Below are positions 8,337 to 17,146 of a DNA stretch of 64,000 bases, piece by piece; positions within the stretch are counted from its first letter, which is position 1; every line of letters starts with the position of its first letter. The notes beneath the pieces are model-generated. The model worked only from the letters and a program-made list of their open reading frames with translations. It made no database searches and was not told the origin of the DNA. The stretch spans positions 207,064 to 271,063 of the forward strand of contig CAXBML010000001.1 in the NCBI GenBank assembly GCA_963976875.1, given 5' to 3'. This DNA comes from Berkiella_A sp963976875. GTDB taxonomy: Bacteria > Pseudomonadota > Gammaproteobacteria > Berkiellales > Berkiellaceae. Made by a program: the position numbers and the translations under genes.

Positions 8337-11036
8337 ATGTTAACACCGCAGCATCCAGATATACCTTTAAGAAACGATGTTCGCTTATTAGGTGATCTGT
8401 TGGGGCAAGTCATATTAGAGCAACTAGGGGCTGATGCTTTTGAGAAAATAGAAACGATACGTCTATTATCTAAGTCCAGTCTGTATGATGATGAAGAAAA
8501 TATTCAGAATAAATTAAACACGCTATTACAATCCTTAACGCCAAAAGAAATTTTAAATGTTGTCAGAGCGTTTAGCCATTTTTTAAATCTAGCCAACATT
8601 TCCGAAGATGTTCATCGCCTTCGTCGAATGAAATGGTATGCTCTGAATCATCCAGAAAAAAAACAACCGGGTTCTTTAGCAGAATCTTTTGAGTTGTTTG
8701 CTAAACGCCACATTAGCGCAAGCCAAATAGAGAAAGCGATTCAACAATTAGATATTGATCTCGTCTTGACCGCTCATCCTACTGAGGTGATGCGTAGAAC
8801 GCTCATGATTAAATTTGATGAGATTGCGTATAGTTTGCAGAGTCTAGGAAAAATAGATTTATTAGAGAGTGAGAAGGAACAGTTACGCGAAAAGATTAAA
8901 AGTGAACTAACGGCAATTTGGTATACAGATGAAATCAGGCAAAAAAAACCAACACCCATTGATGAGGCAAAATCAGGGTTTGCAGTGGTTGAGACAAGTT
9001 TATGGTATGCCGTTCCTAAATTTCTCAGGGAGCTTGATGCTCAGTTAAAAAAATATGGGATAAAGTATAGCCCTTTGAAGATTCGGCCAGTGCGTTTCTC
9101 TTCTTGGATGGGAGGAGATAGGGACGGAAATCCCTTTGTAAAACCAGAAACCACGGCTTCAGTATGCTTGATGTCTAGATGGGCTTGTGCTGACTTATAT
9201 TGGAAGGAAGTTAAACATCTGGGGGCGGTATTATCTATGCGGCATTGTAATGATGATATGCGTTCAATTGTTGGGGACAGTCAAGAACCCTATCGGAAAT
9301 TTTTACGCCCCCTTAAGAAAAAATTACTTCACACAAAACAAACGATAGAAAAACTATTATCTGGCGAGCTCAATGAGCAGCCAAGTGGTCTCTTAGTGCA
9401 ACAGGCAGATATGTTGAACCCGCTGACCTGCATATATGAATCATTATGTGAAACGGGCTGTGAAGTGATTGCCAATGATGCTGTGTTAGATTTGATTCGT
9501 CGAATCAACGTATTTGGCATAACCTTAATGCCGATTGATATTCGCCAACATCGAGATAAGCATAGTGATTTGATGACGCATATTACACAAGCCCTTGGCT
9601 TAGGGACATATCAAGATTGGCCAGAGGAACAGCGTCAAACTTTTTTGTTGGCAAAATTAAAAAACTTAGACATTAGCGTCCCTGAATCATCTTCTTGGCC
9701 TGAGGCAACAAAAGAAGTTTGGCAAACTTTTGAAATGATTGCGAAACAAATTCCAGAATCATTAGGCTCCTATGTGATTTCTATGGCGGTACAACCTAGC
9801 GATGTCTTACTGGTTTGTTTATTGCAAAAACTAGCAGGTGTTTCTCAATTGTTACCCGTTGTTCCACTATTTGAAACATTAGAAGCGTTACAGCTTGCAA
9901 AAGTTAGTGTTAATACTTTACTTGAAAATGAATGGTATTATCATTTTATTCAAGGCAAGCAACAAATCATGTTGGGTTACTCAGACTCGAGCAAAGAATC
10001 TGGCATTGTGACCAGTGCATGGGCATTGTACCAAGCTCAAGAAACACTAACCCATTTAGCCAAAAAGCATAATGTGGACATTGTATTTTTTCATGGTAGA
10101 GGTGGTTCGGTGGGGCGCGGGGGGGCGCCTGCCCATTTGGCCATTTTATCTCAACCACCTGGCTCTGTGCAGGGTGCCATAAGAATCACAGAGCAAGGCG
10201 AAGTTGTACGAAATAAGTATGGATTAATTGATCGAGCACAAAGGACGTTAGAGCTGTATGTGACAGCGACACTGCAATCTATATTATTGCCCAGTAAACA
10301 ACCTGAATCACAGTGGAAAGATATGATGACGGTTTTATCCAATATAGGGCAAAAAAAATACCAGAGTATGGTTGGACAAGAAAATTTTGCAGAATATTTT
10401 AAATATATTACACCCGTGAATGAAATTTCCGCCTTGAGAATTGGCTCTAGGCCTGCAAAACGTCCGACGCAAAACCCAGATATCTCGCATTTGCGTGCGA
10501 TACCCTGGATGTTTGCCTGGATGCAAAATAGATTAATATTACCTAGTTGGCTTGGTGTTGGGGAAGCATTACAATATGGTTTAGGCACACATAAAAAATT
10601 AATACGGGATATGGCATTGCACTGGCCATTTTTTAGGACATTTTTAAGCTTGATTGATATGGTTTTAGCCAAATCTGATTTAGATGTATTTCATTTATAC
10701 GATGAGCGTCTATCACCTAAAGAACTGAAGCACCTGGGGACGCAATTAAGGGAGGAGTACCAATTAACTTTAACCCAATTTAAATTAGCAATGGATGAGA
10801 AACAATTACTAGAATCAAATTTGCCACTCAAACGAAGTTTAGCTTTACGGGCGCCTTATTTATATCCGTTACACTTTATTCAAACGGAACTACTCGCCAG
10901 ACTAAGAGAAAATTCTGATTTAGACAATTCGCTGGACAACTATCAAGTACAGGAGAATAGCAGCGATGAGATAAATACTTTAGCTTTGTTGATTTCATTG
11001 TCAGGAATAGCAGCAGGCGTGCGTAATACAGGGTAA
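8337..11036 (+). CDS. ppc: Phosphoenolpyruvate carboxylase
   Basis: Carboxylates PEP with bicarbonate to oxaloacetate, the anaplerotic feed of the TCA cycle. The 899 residues match the family. Seen: catalytic-His motif LTAHPTEVMRR, SSWMGGDRDGNP, the glycine-rich loop FHGRGGSVGRGGAPAHLAI, QGEVVRNKYG, and the conserved C-terminal end GVRNTG. It has its own upstream gap of about 110 bp and is monocistronic as far as can be seen. Nothing unusual. Confidence 0.97.
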   Translation: MLTPQHPDIPLRNDVRLLGDLLGQVILEQLGADAFEKIETIRLLSKSSLYDDEENIQNKLNTLLQSLTPKEILNVVRAFSHFLNLANISEDVHRLRRMKWYALNHPEKKQPGSLAESFELFAKRHISASQIEKAIQQLDIDLVLTAHPTEVMRRTLMIKFDEIAYSLQSLGKIDLLESEKEQLREKIKSELTAIWYTDEIRQKKPTPIDEAKSGFAVVETSLWYAVPKFLRELDAQLKKYGIKYSPLKIRPVRFSSWMGGDRDGNPFVKPETTASVCLMSRWACADLYWKEVKHLGAVLSMRHCNDDMRSIVGDSQEPYRKFLRPLKKKLLHTKQTIEKLLSGELNEQPSGLLVQQADMLNPLTCIYESLCETGCEVIANDAVLDLIRRINVFGITLMPIDIRQHRDKHSDLMTHITQALGLGTYQDWPEEQRQTFLLAKLKNLDISVPESSSWPEATKEVWQTFEMIAKQIPESLGSYVISMAVQPSDVLLVCLLQKLAGVSQLLPVVPLFETLEALQLAKVSVNTLLENEWYYHFIQGKQQIMLGYSDSSKESGIVTSAWALYQAQETLTHLAKKHNVDIVFFHGRGGSVGRGGAPAHLAILSQPPGSVQGAIRITEQGEVVRNKYGLIDRAQRTLELYVTATLQSILLPSKQPESQWKDMMTVLSNIGQKKYQSMVGQENFAEYFKYITPVNEISALRIGSRPAKRPTQNPDISHLRAIPWMFAWMQNRLILPSWLGVGEALQYGLGTHKKLIRDMALHWPFFRTFLSLIDMVLAKSDLDVFHLYDERLSPKELKHLGTQLREEYQLTLTQFKLAMDEKQLLESNLPLKRSLALRAPYLYPLHFIQTELLARLRENSDLDNSLDNYQVQENSSDEINTLALLISLSGIAAGVRNTG

Positions 11037-11114
11037 GTTGCTTCTCTAGCAAAAGACAAGCGCCAATTCCTTGCTATTATTAATATATAACCTAAATTAA
11101 TAAGTAAGAGCACC

Positions 11115-12542
11115 ATGAGTCAAATTGCCGCAGTATTAAAAAGATTTATTACTTCGCATAAAGTAGATTATCGTCTATATTGCCACAGTCGAGTAACATC
11201 CTTGATAGATGCAGCTCGAATTCATAATATTGCGGAAAATACAGTGGCTCGCTCGGTCGTTTTAAAAGATGCGAAAGGCTATATGCTTGCTGTTTTGCCT
11301 CTGAACACCCAAATTGATTGCCGACAGTTGAATAAAACCTTAAGGCGTGAGTTATACATTGTAAAAGGTCGTGAGGCTGATAGATTATTTAGGGACTGTG
11401 AGCCTTTTGCGCATCCGCCTATTGCAGCGCCCTATGGGTTGTCTATTATTGCAGATATTAAGCTGTTGGAGAACGACTTTATTTATATAGAACCAGGCTC
11501 TCATACTAGCTTGCTGAGATTTGAAAGTTCTGATTTTCATTACTTGATGGCTCATGCGACATGGGCCAAATTTGCCAAACCTTTAGAAAATGGTACGTAC
11601 TGTTCTAATATATATGGGCAAGGAGATAATGTTGCACATGAACAATTAGATAAGCAGGTAAATGGCATGAATCCTCTGCCTGTGTTGCCCAAAATCGCCT
11701 ATGACATTGTTCAGCTCTCCAAAGAAAACATAAACGAACCGGCAAAACTTTTAGATCTGTTAAATGCGGATGCCAGCATGGCACAAGTACTACAACAGTA
11801 CAAAAATCTCCAGCCTAATCAAAGAACTGGAGAAACAGCAGCGCAAGACAACGGGCTAAAGCATATTTTAAATTTTGACACAATTAGCCATGTTGTTTTA
11901 GGGGCCGCGACACACAAGCGGCTGGAGATTGTTGAGGGTGGTGTCCTGGGCATAAAATCTTTTTGGCAGCATGCTGTCTTATCGGCTAAATTAATGTACT
12001 TAATAGCAACAGAACATAAGGCTGAGTTGTCACTTGATCCAGCAACTTGTTATTTAGGAGGGCTATTACACAATTTTGGCTTCTTATTTATTAGCAACCT
12101 ATATCAACCAGAATTTAAGTTATTAAATCGATGGTTATCTGTCGATCAGCAAAGCTCTGATAAAACTTCAGTCAGAGTTCTAGAAAGAAGGCTATTGGGT
12201 TTAGGTGGTGCCCAAAAGTTGTTGGGGCGTGGACATGCGAGTATTGGTGCCTGGTTGATGTCTCATTGGGAAATGCCCCAAGAAGTAAAGTTAATGGCTG
12301 AGAATCACCATAACCCTCATTATACTGGAATAGCTCAAAATTACGTTGTACTACTTGTCCTGGTTAATCATGTATTGAGAAAAAATGGCATAGGTGAGGG
12401 AGACCTATTGAATAGCGCTCACGAACAAGCGCTATTAGGTTCTCTTGGCTTAGCCCCACGATTGATAGATACATACTTAGAAAAAATCATTTGTGAGAAA
12501 ATATTCTTACCGCAGGATATCGTTAGTAAAAAAGCAGTTTGA
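11115..12542 (+). CDS. HDOD signalling protein with N-terminal YbaK-like domain
   Basis: 475 residues in two parts. Residues ~1-150 look like a YbaK/aminoacyl-tRNA deacylase domain (ARIHNIAENTVARSVVLKD and AVLPLNTQIDCRQLNK are typical of it). Residues ~190-390 are an HDOD domain (NPLPVLPKIAYDIVQLSKE, LLNADASMAQVL, FWQHAVLSAKLMYLIA, YLGGLLHNFGFL). HDOD proteins act in signal transduction, often without hydrolase activity. YbaK domains edit mischarged tRNA, but the catalytic state of this one is not clear. The start has a weak GAG-type ribosome-binding site. Role unknown. Confidence 0.8.
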   Translation: MSQIAAVLKRFITSHKVDYRLYCHSRVTSLIDAARIHNIAENTVARSVVLKDAKGYMLAVLPLNTQIDCRQLNKTLRRELYIVKGREADRLFRDCEPFAHPPIAAPYGLSIIADIKLLENDFIYIEPGSHTSLLRFESSDFHYLMAHATWAKFAKPLENGTYCSNIYGQGDNVAHEQLDKQVNGMNPLPVLPKIAYDIVQLSKENINEPAKLLDLLNADASMAQVLQQYKNLQPNQRTGETAAQDNGLKHILNFDTISHVVLGAATHKRLEIVEGGVLGIKSFWQHAVLSAKLMYLIATEHKAELSLDPATCYLGGLLHNFGFLFISNLYQPEFKLLNRWLSVDQQSSDKTSVRVLERRLLGLGGAQKLLGRGHASIGAWLMSHWEMPQEVKLMAENHHNPHYTGIAQNYVVLLVLVNHVLRKNGIGEGDLLNSAHEQALLGSLGLAPRLIDTYLEKIICEKIFLPQDIVSKKAV

Positions 12543-12646
12543 CTAACTACATGTTTTGAAATAATGTGAATACATCTTGTCTCTGATAATATCCAATGTA
12601 TACTTAGTTCCAATTCAAATTTTTTTTATTAGATTAGGGAATGACT

Positions 12647-13303
12647 ATGAAAGTTATCCTTTTGGGGCCCCCTGGCGCCGGCAAGGGCACTCAAGCACAA
12701 TTTATTACAGAACGTTTTAATATTCCTCAAGTATCCACCGGTGACATGCTTAGACAAGCGGTTGCGGCAGATACCTCTTTGGGGCGTAAGGCAAAATTTA
12801 TCATGGATTCCGGGGGCTTAGTCCCGGATGATATTATTATCAACTTAGTAAAAGAGCGTATACAGCAGCCTGATTGTAGCAATGGTTTTTTGTTGGATGG
12901 CTTCCCTAGGACTTTGGCTCAAGCAAAAGCATTAAGTTTGGCGAATATACAAGTTGACAATGTATTAGAGTTGGAAATATCGGACAATGAAATTGTTAGT
13001 CGATTAACGGGTCGTTGGATTCATCCGGCTTCTGGTCGTGTCTATCATACAGAGCACCAGCCACCTCAAAAAGCATTCAAAGATGATGTAACGGGTGAGC
13101 CGTTGATTCAAAGAGATGATGATAAAGAGGGGACAATTCGCAAACGTCTAGATGTTTATAGAACACAAACTCAGCCTGTTGCTAGCTTTTATATGAGCAA
13201 AGCTGCTTCAGACAAGATTAACCCTGTTAAATTTAATAAAGTGGATGCTACTCAGGCACCACTTATTGTTTTCGACAGTATTATGCATATTTTGAACAAA
13301 TAG
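12647..13303 (+). CDS. adk: Adenylate kinase
   Basis: Interconverts ATP + AMP and 2 ADP in the cytoplasm. An in-frame ATG lies at 12641, but the ribosome-binding site (TTAGGGA, 12634-12640) abuts it, leaving proper 6-nt spacing only for the ATG at 12647, which also gives the family N-terminus (MKVILLGPPGAGKGTQ). Seen: P-loop GPPGAGKGT, AMP-binding STGDMLR, DGFPRTLAQA, and a long LID without zinc cysteines (GRWIHPASGRVYH). 218 residues, the usual long form. A thioredoxin-like gene follows after 9 bp. Confidence 0.96.
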   Translation: MKVILLGPPGAGKGTQAQFITERFNIPQVSTGDMLRQAVAADTSLGRKAKFIMDSGGLVPDDIIINLVKERIQQPDCSNGFLLDGFPRTLAQAKALSLANIQVDNVLELEISDNEIVSRLTGRWIHPASGRVYHTEHQPPQKAFKDDVTGEPLIQRDDDKEGTIRKRLDVYRTQTQPVASFYMSKAASDKINPVKFNKVDATQAPLIVFDSIMHILNK

Positions 13304-13312
13304 GGATCTACA

Positions 13313-13681
13313 ATGCCCGTACGTGATTTGAGTTTCAAAGATTTTGATTCCACTGTTCAGTCAAATGATTTGGTGGTGGTCGATTTTTGGGCGACCTGGT
13401 GTGGCCCTTGCCTTGCTTTTGCGCCTATCTTTGAAGAGGTCAGTACGCTACATCCTGATGCTGTATTCGCTAAAGTCAACATTGAAAAAGAAACACAGCT
13501 AGCAGAAGACTTTTCAGTACGTTCCATTCCTATGCTCATGATCTTTAGGCGTGAGTTTGCTGTTTTTGTTGAGTCGGGTATTCAAACCAAAACAAGCTTG
13601 AATGAACTGATATCAGAAGCAAAGAAAATTGATATACAGGCATTAAGAGAGCAAGTTTCTAAGCAAAATAATCCTGGATAA
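13313..13681 (+). CDS. Thioredoxin-family protein
   Basis: A 122-residue protein with the thioredoxin fold and an intact active site, VDFWATWCGPC, near residues 24-34, and the cis-Pro loop RSIPMLM. It has no signal peptide, so it is a cytoplasmic dithiol-disulfide oxidoreductase. It lies 9 bp after adk and is probably co-transcribed. Slightly longer than TrxA (about 108), with a helical C-terminal tail. Whether it is the main thioredoxin or a paralogue cannot be told here. Confidence 0.9.
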   Translation: MPVRDLSFKDFDSTVQSNDLVVVDFWATWCGPCLAFAPIFEEVSTLHPDAVFAKVNIEKETQLAEDFSVRSIPMLMIFRREFAVFVESGIQTKTSLNELISEAKKIDIQALREQVSKQNNPG

Positions 13682-14099
13682 ATACACTTTTTTTGCTAAA
13701 TTATGAAGCAATAGCGTATTTTTTGAAAAATTTTTAAAAAAATTGAAATAAAAAGCGTAAAGTTTAACCTTTGCGCTTAAGAAATTAGACTCCTCTTTGC
13801 TAAAATATCCTATTTTTCAGTAAGTTACTTTTAAAGACATGATTACAGTTTTATCCGATACATTTAATACCTAACGTAAAATTTTTATGAACCTTAAATT
13901 TTGTTAATAAACTTTAATAAAACCTAAAAACAAAAAAAACTTAGAAAACAATCAGATAGCAATCGTTTCCGCAAAAGCATTTACTTTTCCATAACACAGT
14001 CAAAACAAGCTTAAAACCCAAAGTTGTGTAACTTTAAAAATCGTGTGCTATGTTTCCTAATACCATGTTTATATCAATAATTTTTAGGAGATTTTTATC
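13682..14099 (+). other. AT-rich 418-bp gap before the H1-like gene
   Basis: No convincing gene. It is very rich in A and T, with several A-tracts. A 10-bp stem with one G-T pair (13753-13762 with 13769-13778) follows the thioredoxin gene but has no T-run. The 3' end carries a strong ribosome-binding site, AGGAG at 14086-14090, 9 nt before the H1-like ATG. The length and composition suggest a regulated promoter region for that gene. Confidence 0.5.
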
Positions 14100-14744
14100 A
14101 TGGCTATCAAGAAACGAAAGACTAAAAAAGCAACTAAGGCTAAAAAAACAGTAGTTCGTAAAACTAAAGCGCGTAAAACGGCAGCTCGTAAACCTAAGGT
14201 AACGGCTATCGAAAAAAAGTTTAAAAAACAGATTATGACTTTAAAGAAAAAAAATGAGAGTCATGCTAAGTTGTGGCGCAAAAAAGTCAAAGATAAAATG
14301 GCAGAGAAAACCAAAGCTTTGAAAAAGCTACGCGCTGAATTAAAGAAAGCACATCAAAAATTGATCAATGCTCTAAAAAAACGTCATACAATGCAGCTTA
14401 AAAAGCTAAAAGCAGAACATGCTAAGCAACGTAAGATGTGGCAAAAAGAGATGGCCAAGCTTAAAAAGCAATTAGCAAAGAAGACGACTAAGCCAAAAGC
14501 TAAAAAAGCAAGTAAAAAGAAACCTGCGGCCAAGAAGAAGACTGCTAAAAAAACGAGCAAGAAAAAATCTACAGCCAAAAGAAAAACAGCTGCTAAGAAA
14601 AAACCAGCTAAGAAAAAAACAGCTAAGAGAGCGTCAGCGAAAAGAAAGGCGCCTAAGAAAAAAGCTATCAAACGTACCGCTGCAAAGAAAGTTACACGTT
14701 TGAAAAGTAAGCCAGCTCGTCGTAGAATAAGAAGAGCTGCATAA
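14100..14744 (+). CDS. Histone H1-like lysine-rich DNA-binding protein
   Basis: 214 residues of extreme basic composition. Three parts are visible: an N-terminal basic tail (about 1-45, Lys/Arg/Ala/Thr), a central charged alpha-helical or coiled-coil part (about 46-128) and a C-terminal tail (about 129-214) made of short AKKK, PAKKK and SAKRK units like the tail of eukaryotic H1 and of chlamydial Hc1/Hc2 and Bordetella BpH1. Such proteins compact the nucleoid or modulate transcription. It has a strong Shine-Dalgarno site, a long AT-rich upstream region and its own terminator, so it is an independent, probably highly expressed unit. Acting on host chromatin is possible but unproven. Confidence 0.85.
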   Translation: MAIKKRKTKKATKAKKTVVRKTKARKTAARKPKVTAIEKKFKKQIMTLKKKNESHAKLWRKKVKDKMAEKTKALKKLRAELKKAHQKLINALKKRHTMQLKKLKAEHAKQRKMWQKEMAKLKKQLAKKTTKPKAKKASKKKPAAKKKTAKKTSKKKSTAKRKTAAKKKPAKKKTAKRASAKRKAPKKKAIKRTAAKKVTRLKSKPARRRIRRAA

Positions 14745-14756
14745 TAAAAATAAAAA

Positions 14757-14801
14757 ATACGTCGGACTACTTAACTTAATTAGTCTGGCGTATGTTTTTT
14801 T
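14757..14801 (+). terminator. Terminator of the H1-like gene
   Basis: A 13-bp stem (14757-14769 with 14781-14793, two G-T pairs), an 11-nt loop and then a run of seven T. A textbook intrinsic terminator 12 bp after the stop codon, which isolates the H1-like gene from the next one. Confidence 0.88.
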
Positions 14802-14819
14802 GTTTGAGAGATACATAAC

Positions 14820-15329
14820 ATGAATGCATCAAGTGTCTCTGCATTTTCTGTTAATAAGCTAATGGAAGAAACGCGTCGCATTGCTCGGGAATACAAACAA
14901 AGCACTGGTCAGGTTTTGCCGATCAGTAATGAGCTAGGTCGCTATGATGCAGGGAGAATTCTCAACCTTACACCACCCTATCCTGACGAATCTGGGGTCG
15001 ACTTTCTAGGCTCTGGGAGCTTGTCCGGGTGCAAAATTTCTGTTAAAAGTCGGGTACTATTTCAGCCTGGAAAATCTGGCCAACGCTTAGGCGCTCTTAA
15101 CCTTGATGGTGCTTGGGAATATTTATTGCTTATAATTTATAATTCTGATTATGAAGTAGATGAAATGTACATGACTTCAAAGCAAGAGATTTCTAATGAA
15201 CTACAAAAAAATAAACCTAATAAAAGGGGGAGTTTTTCTGTGGCTAAATTTAAAATGTTGGGCGAGTTAGTTTGGGACAGTATAGATAAGCAATTTAACT
15301 ATAACCCTAAGCAGAAATCTAAATCTTAA
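14820..15329 (+). CDS. DUF6998-like protein, possible nuclease-fold
   Basis: 169 residues. The pattern of an N-terminal helix, NELGRYDAGRILNL, a GVDFLG motif, then CKISVKSR, a GQRLG turn and a WEYLLLIIYN strand resembles DUF6998 proteins. These have an Asp followed by an (I/V)K(S/G)R strand, as in PD-(D/E)xK nuclease folds. Whether the site is active is uncertain because the usual acidic residue before the Lys is not seen. It starts just after the terminator of the H1-like gene, within the transcription start zone expected for a separate promoter. Function unknown. Confidence 0.65.
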   Translation: MNASSVSAFSVNKLMEETRRIAREYKQSTGQVLPISNELGRYDAGRILNLTPPYPDESGVDFLGSGSLSGCKISVKSRVLFQPGKSGQRLGALNLDGAWEYLLLIIYNSDYEVDEMYMTSKQEISNELQKNKPNKRGSFSVAKFKMLGELVWDSIDKQFNYNPKQKSKS

Positions 15330-15437
15330 ATCGCAAAAGTTGACAAACTATCTTAGAAATGGATTAATGTTACTTCAATTTATATCTTAATTTAATTTTA
15401 TATATTAACCACTTTTAACTTGTAGTTGCACTTACCC

Positions 15438-16202
15438 ATGTCTGATTCAGAAATTATCCTTGGTCTTGAAACGTCTACTCATGCTTGTTCTATTGCCTTG
15501 TTTTATAACGGTCAGTTTTTTAGCGGTTTAAACATTGAACCTAAAAAGCACAGTGAGCTGATTTTACCTATGATTCAATCACTTTTAGCAGAAGTTAAGC
15601 TTACAATGGGTGATATAACAGCAATAGCAGTTGGTGTGGGGCCGGGTAGTTTTACTGGGGTGCGTGTTGCTGTGGGGCTGGCTAAAGCCTTTGCTTTTGC
15701 TTTAAAAGTACCAGTTTGGCCAATATCTTCACTGAGAGCTTTGGCGCATCAAGTTTATAGAATAAATCAATGCGGCCCTCAAGATATTGTATTGTCGACT
15801 TGGGATGCGCGTATACAACAGATTTATTGGGGATTATTCCAGCTTGACCAGTCCAGCCAGCATAAAACGGTCTGTTCTGTTGATAATCAAGTGGATCAGC
15901 TCTGTGCGCCACATGAGCTAGTTATATCTGATTTGTTAGAAAAGAGCCAGGGAGTGCGAGATAATGGGTTCATTGTTGTTGGAAATGGTTTGAGCCATTA
16001 TAAGAATGCCGTTATGGGGGTGATAGCGCCATATAATCCTAAAATTATTGAAGATTACTACCCAAACGCTCAAGATGTTATTGAACTAGCTATTTCGGAT
16101 AAAGCCAATGCTTTGCTGCCGGCTGACTTGTTTGAGTTGTCACCAGAATATGTGCGTAATGATGTGGCAAAAGTGCCTCAAAATATGAGCCTTCGCGATT
16201 AA
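15438..16202 (+). CDS. tsaB: tRNA threonylcarbamoyladenosine biosynthesis protein TsaB
   Basis: ASKHA-fold partner of TsaD/TsaE in making t6A37 on ANN-decoding tRNAs. The ATG at 15438 gives MSDSEIILGLETSTHACS; an in-frame TTG lies 12 bp upstream. Seen: the LETSTHACSIAL phosphate motif and the signature GPGSFTGVRVAVGLAKAFA. 254 residues, slightly longer than the E. coli protein (231) through its C-terminal domain. Essential housekeeping gene; nothing odd. Confidence 0.93.
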   Translation: MSDSEIILGLETSTHACSIALFYNGQFFSGLNIEPKKHSELILPMIQSLLAEVKLTMGDITAIAVGVGPGSFTGVRVAVGLAKAFAFALKVPVWPISSLRALAHQVYRINQCGPQDIVLSTWDARIQQIYWGLFQLDQSSQHKTVCSVDNQVDQLCAPHELVISDLLEKSQGVRDNGFIVVGNGLSHYKNAVMGVIAPYNPKIIEDYYPNAQDVIELAISDKANALLPADLFELSPEYVRNDVAKVPQNMSLRD

Positions 16203-16244
16203 ACTTTTAAAAATAGTTTGCAAAAGGTAAGCAACTTGTTTATA

Positions 16245-16260
16245 GTGAGTGATCACTCAC
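16245..16260. promoter_or_regulatory. Perfect 16-bp palindrome, candidate operator
   Basis: GTGAGTGATCACTCAC is its own reverse complement and sits 24 bp before the ATG of the coiled-coil membrane protein, overlapping where a promoter or leader would be. Such dyads are typical dimeric-repressor sites. The regulator is unknown. Confidence 0.55.
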
Positions 16261-16284
16261 ATATAGTTTCTGAGGTTTAAAATT

Positions 16285-17013
16285 ATGTTGTTTGAAAATT
16301 TAATACCCACTCTGCAAGCCCAATGGGACCAACCTGAAAAAAAATACCCTTTCATGATAGCCGTTGCCACTTCTATTTTGGTCGCTAGTAGTAGCAGTTT
16401 AGCAATAATACCTGGGTTGGCATTAATCGCTAGTATGACAGCTTTATCATATGGTGGCTCTCTCATTGCTAATTATTTTATAAAGCTCTCTAAAAAGATG
16501 GGAGACGTGATTGACCATCTTGATGAGACAATTATAAATACAAATAAACGTGTTGTAGAAGCAGAGCAAACTTTAGCGAATGCAAAACAAGTTGTATCAC
16601 AGCTTAGTGAAACAATGACGAAAGTGGATAGCCGAGTTGCAGAAGCGGAGCAAACGATCTCAGTCGTAAATAAAGCTGTCAATCAAGTCAATAATGAAAC
16701 ATTACCCGAGTTAACAGAAAGATTAAAAACGACATTAGCAGGTGCAGACCAAGCTATTTCAGCTGGAAAACAGACCGTTGAAAGTTTAAAGCCACGGGCA
16801 GAAGGCGTATTGCAAGACACTGCAGCTACGTTGGGGAATCTAAATAGTGCTGCAAGGACTATTGGCACTTATGCCGCGCCACTCACCTATGTTGCTGATG
16901 CCTTGAGAGGCGGAGGTGGGGCAACTCAAGGAGATGATGGTGTGCAGCCTGAATCAGAGCAGCAAGCCAGTAGGCAAAGACATAGAAACCAACCATTCAT
17001 TGGTATTATGTAG
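16285..17013 (+). CDS. Membrane-anchored coiled-coil protein of unknown function
   Basis: 242 residues. After a short N-terminus there are two adjacent hydrophobic segments (about 22-40 and 42-66), then a long alpha-helical coiled coil (about 70-190) containing a tandem repeat: RVVEAEQTLANAKQVVSQ is echoed by RVAEAEQTISVVNKAVNQ some 30 residues later. The tail is Gly/Gln/Arg-rich and disordered. This layout resembles effectors or structural proteins that insert a hairpin in a membrane, but no family is recognised. It stands alone between a palindrome and a repeat region. Confidence 0.6.
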   Translation: MLFENLIPTLQAQWDQPEKKYPFMIAVATSILVASSSSLAIIPGLALIASMTALSYGGSLIANYFIKLSKKMGDVIDHLDETIINTNKRVVEAEQTLANAKQVVSQLSETMTKVDSRVAEAEQTISVVNKAVNQVNNETLPELTERLKTTLAGADQAISAGKQTVESLKPRAEGVLQDTAATLGNLNSAARTIGTYAAPLTYVADALRGGGGATQGDDGVQPESEQQASRQRHRNQPFIGIM

Positions 17014-17146
17014 TATGGCTAACAAGCGCTGCGAAGGCACAAGCCAGGTGAGGAATAATTTATTAATTTAATGCCATAGTAACTAAGAAGAAAACGTGTG
17101 GGATAAGCGCAGCGAATCGATCCCTCTCTGGGTGAGAGTGTTTTAC

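Noticed and set aside
10151..10672. Long open frame antisense to ppc (173 residues)
   Set aside because: It is entirely inside the intact ppc gene on the opposite strand, has no recognisable protein features and looks like a by-product of the codon use of ppc.
13753..13778. Terminator after the thioredoxin gene
   Set aside because: A 10-bp stem exists but no T-run follows on the plus strand, so it is mentioned only as part of the intergenic gap.
14384..14671. Hydrophobic 95-residue frame antisense to the H1-like gene
   Set aside because: Lys codons (AAA/AAG) read backwards give Phe/Leu, so a hydrophobic antisense frame is expected and not evidence of a gene.
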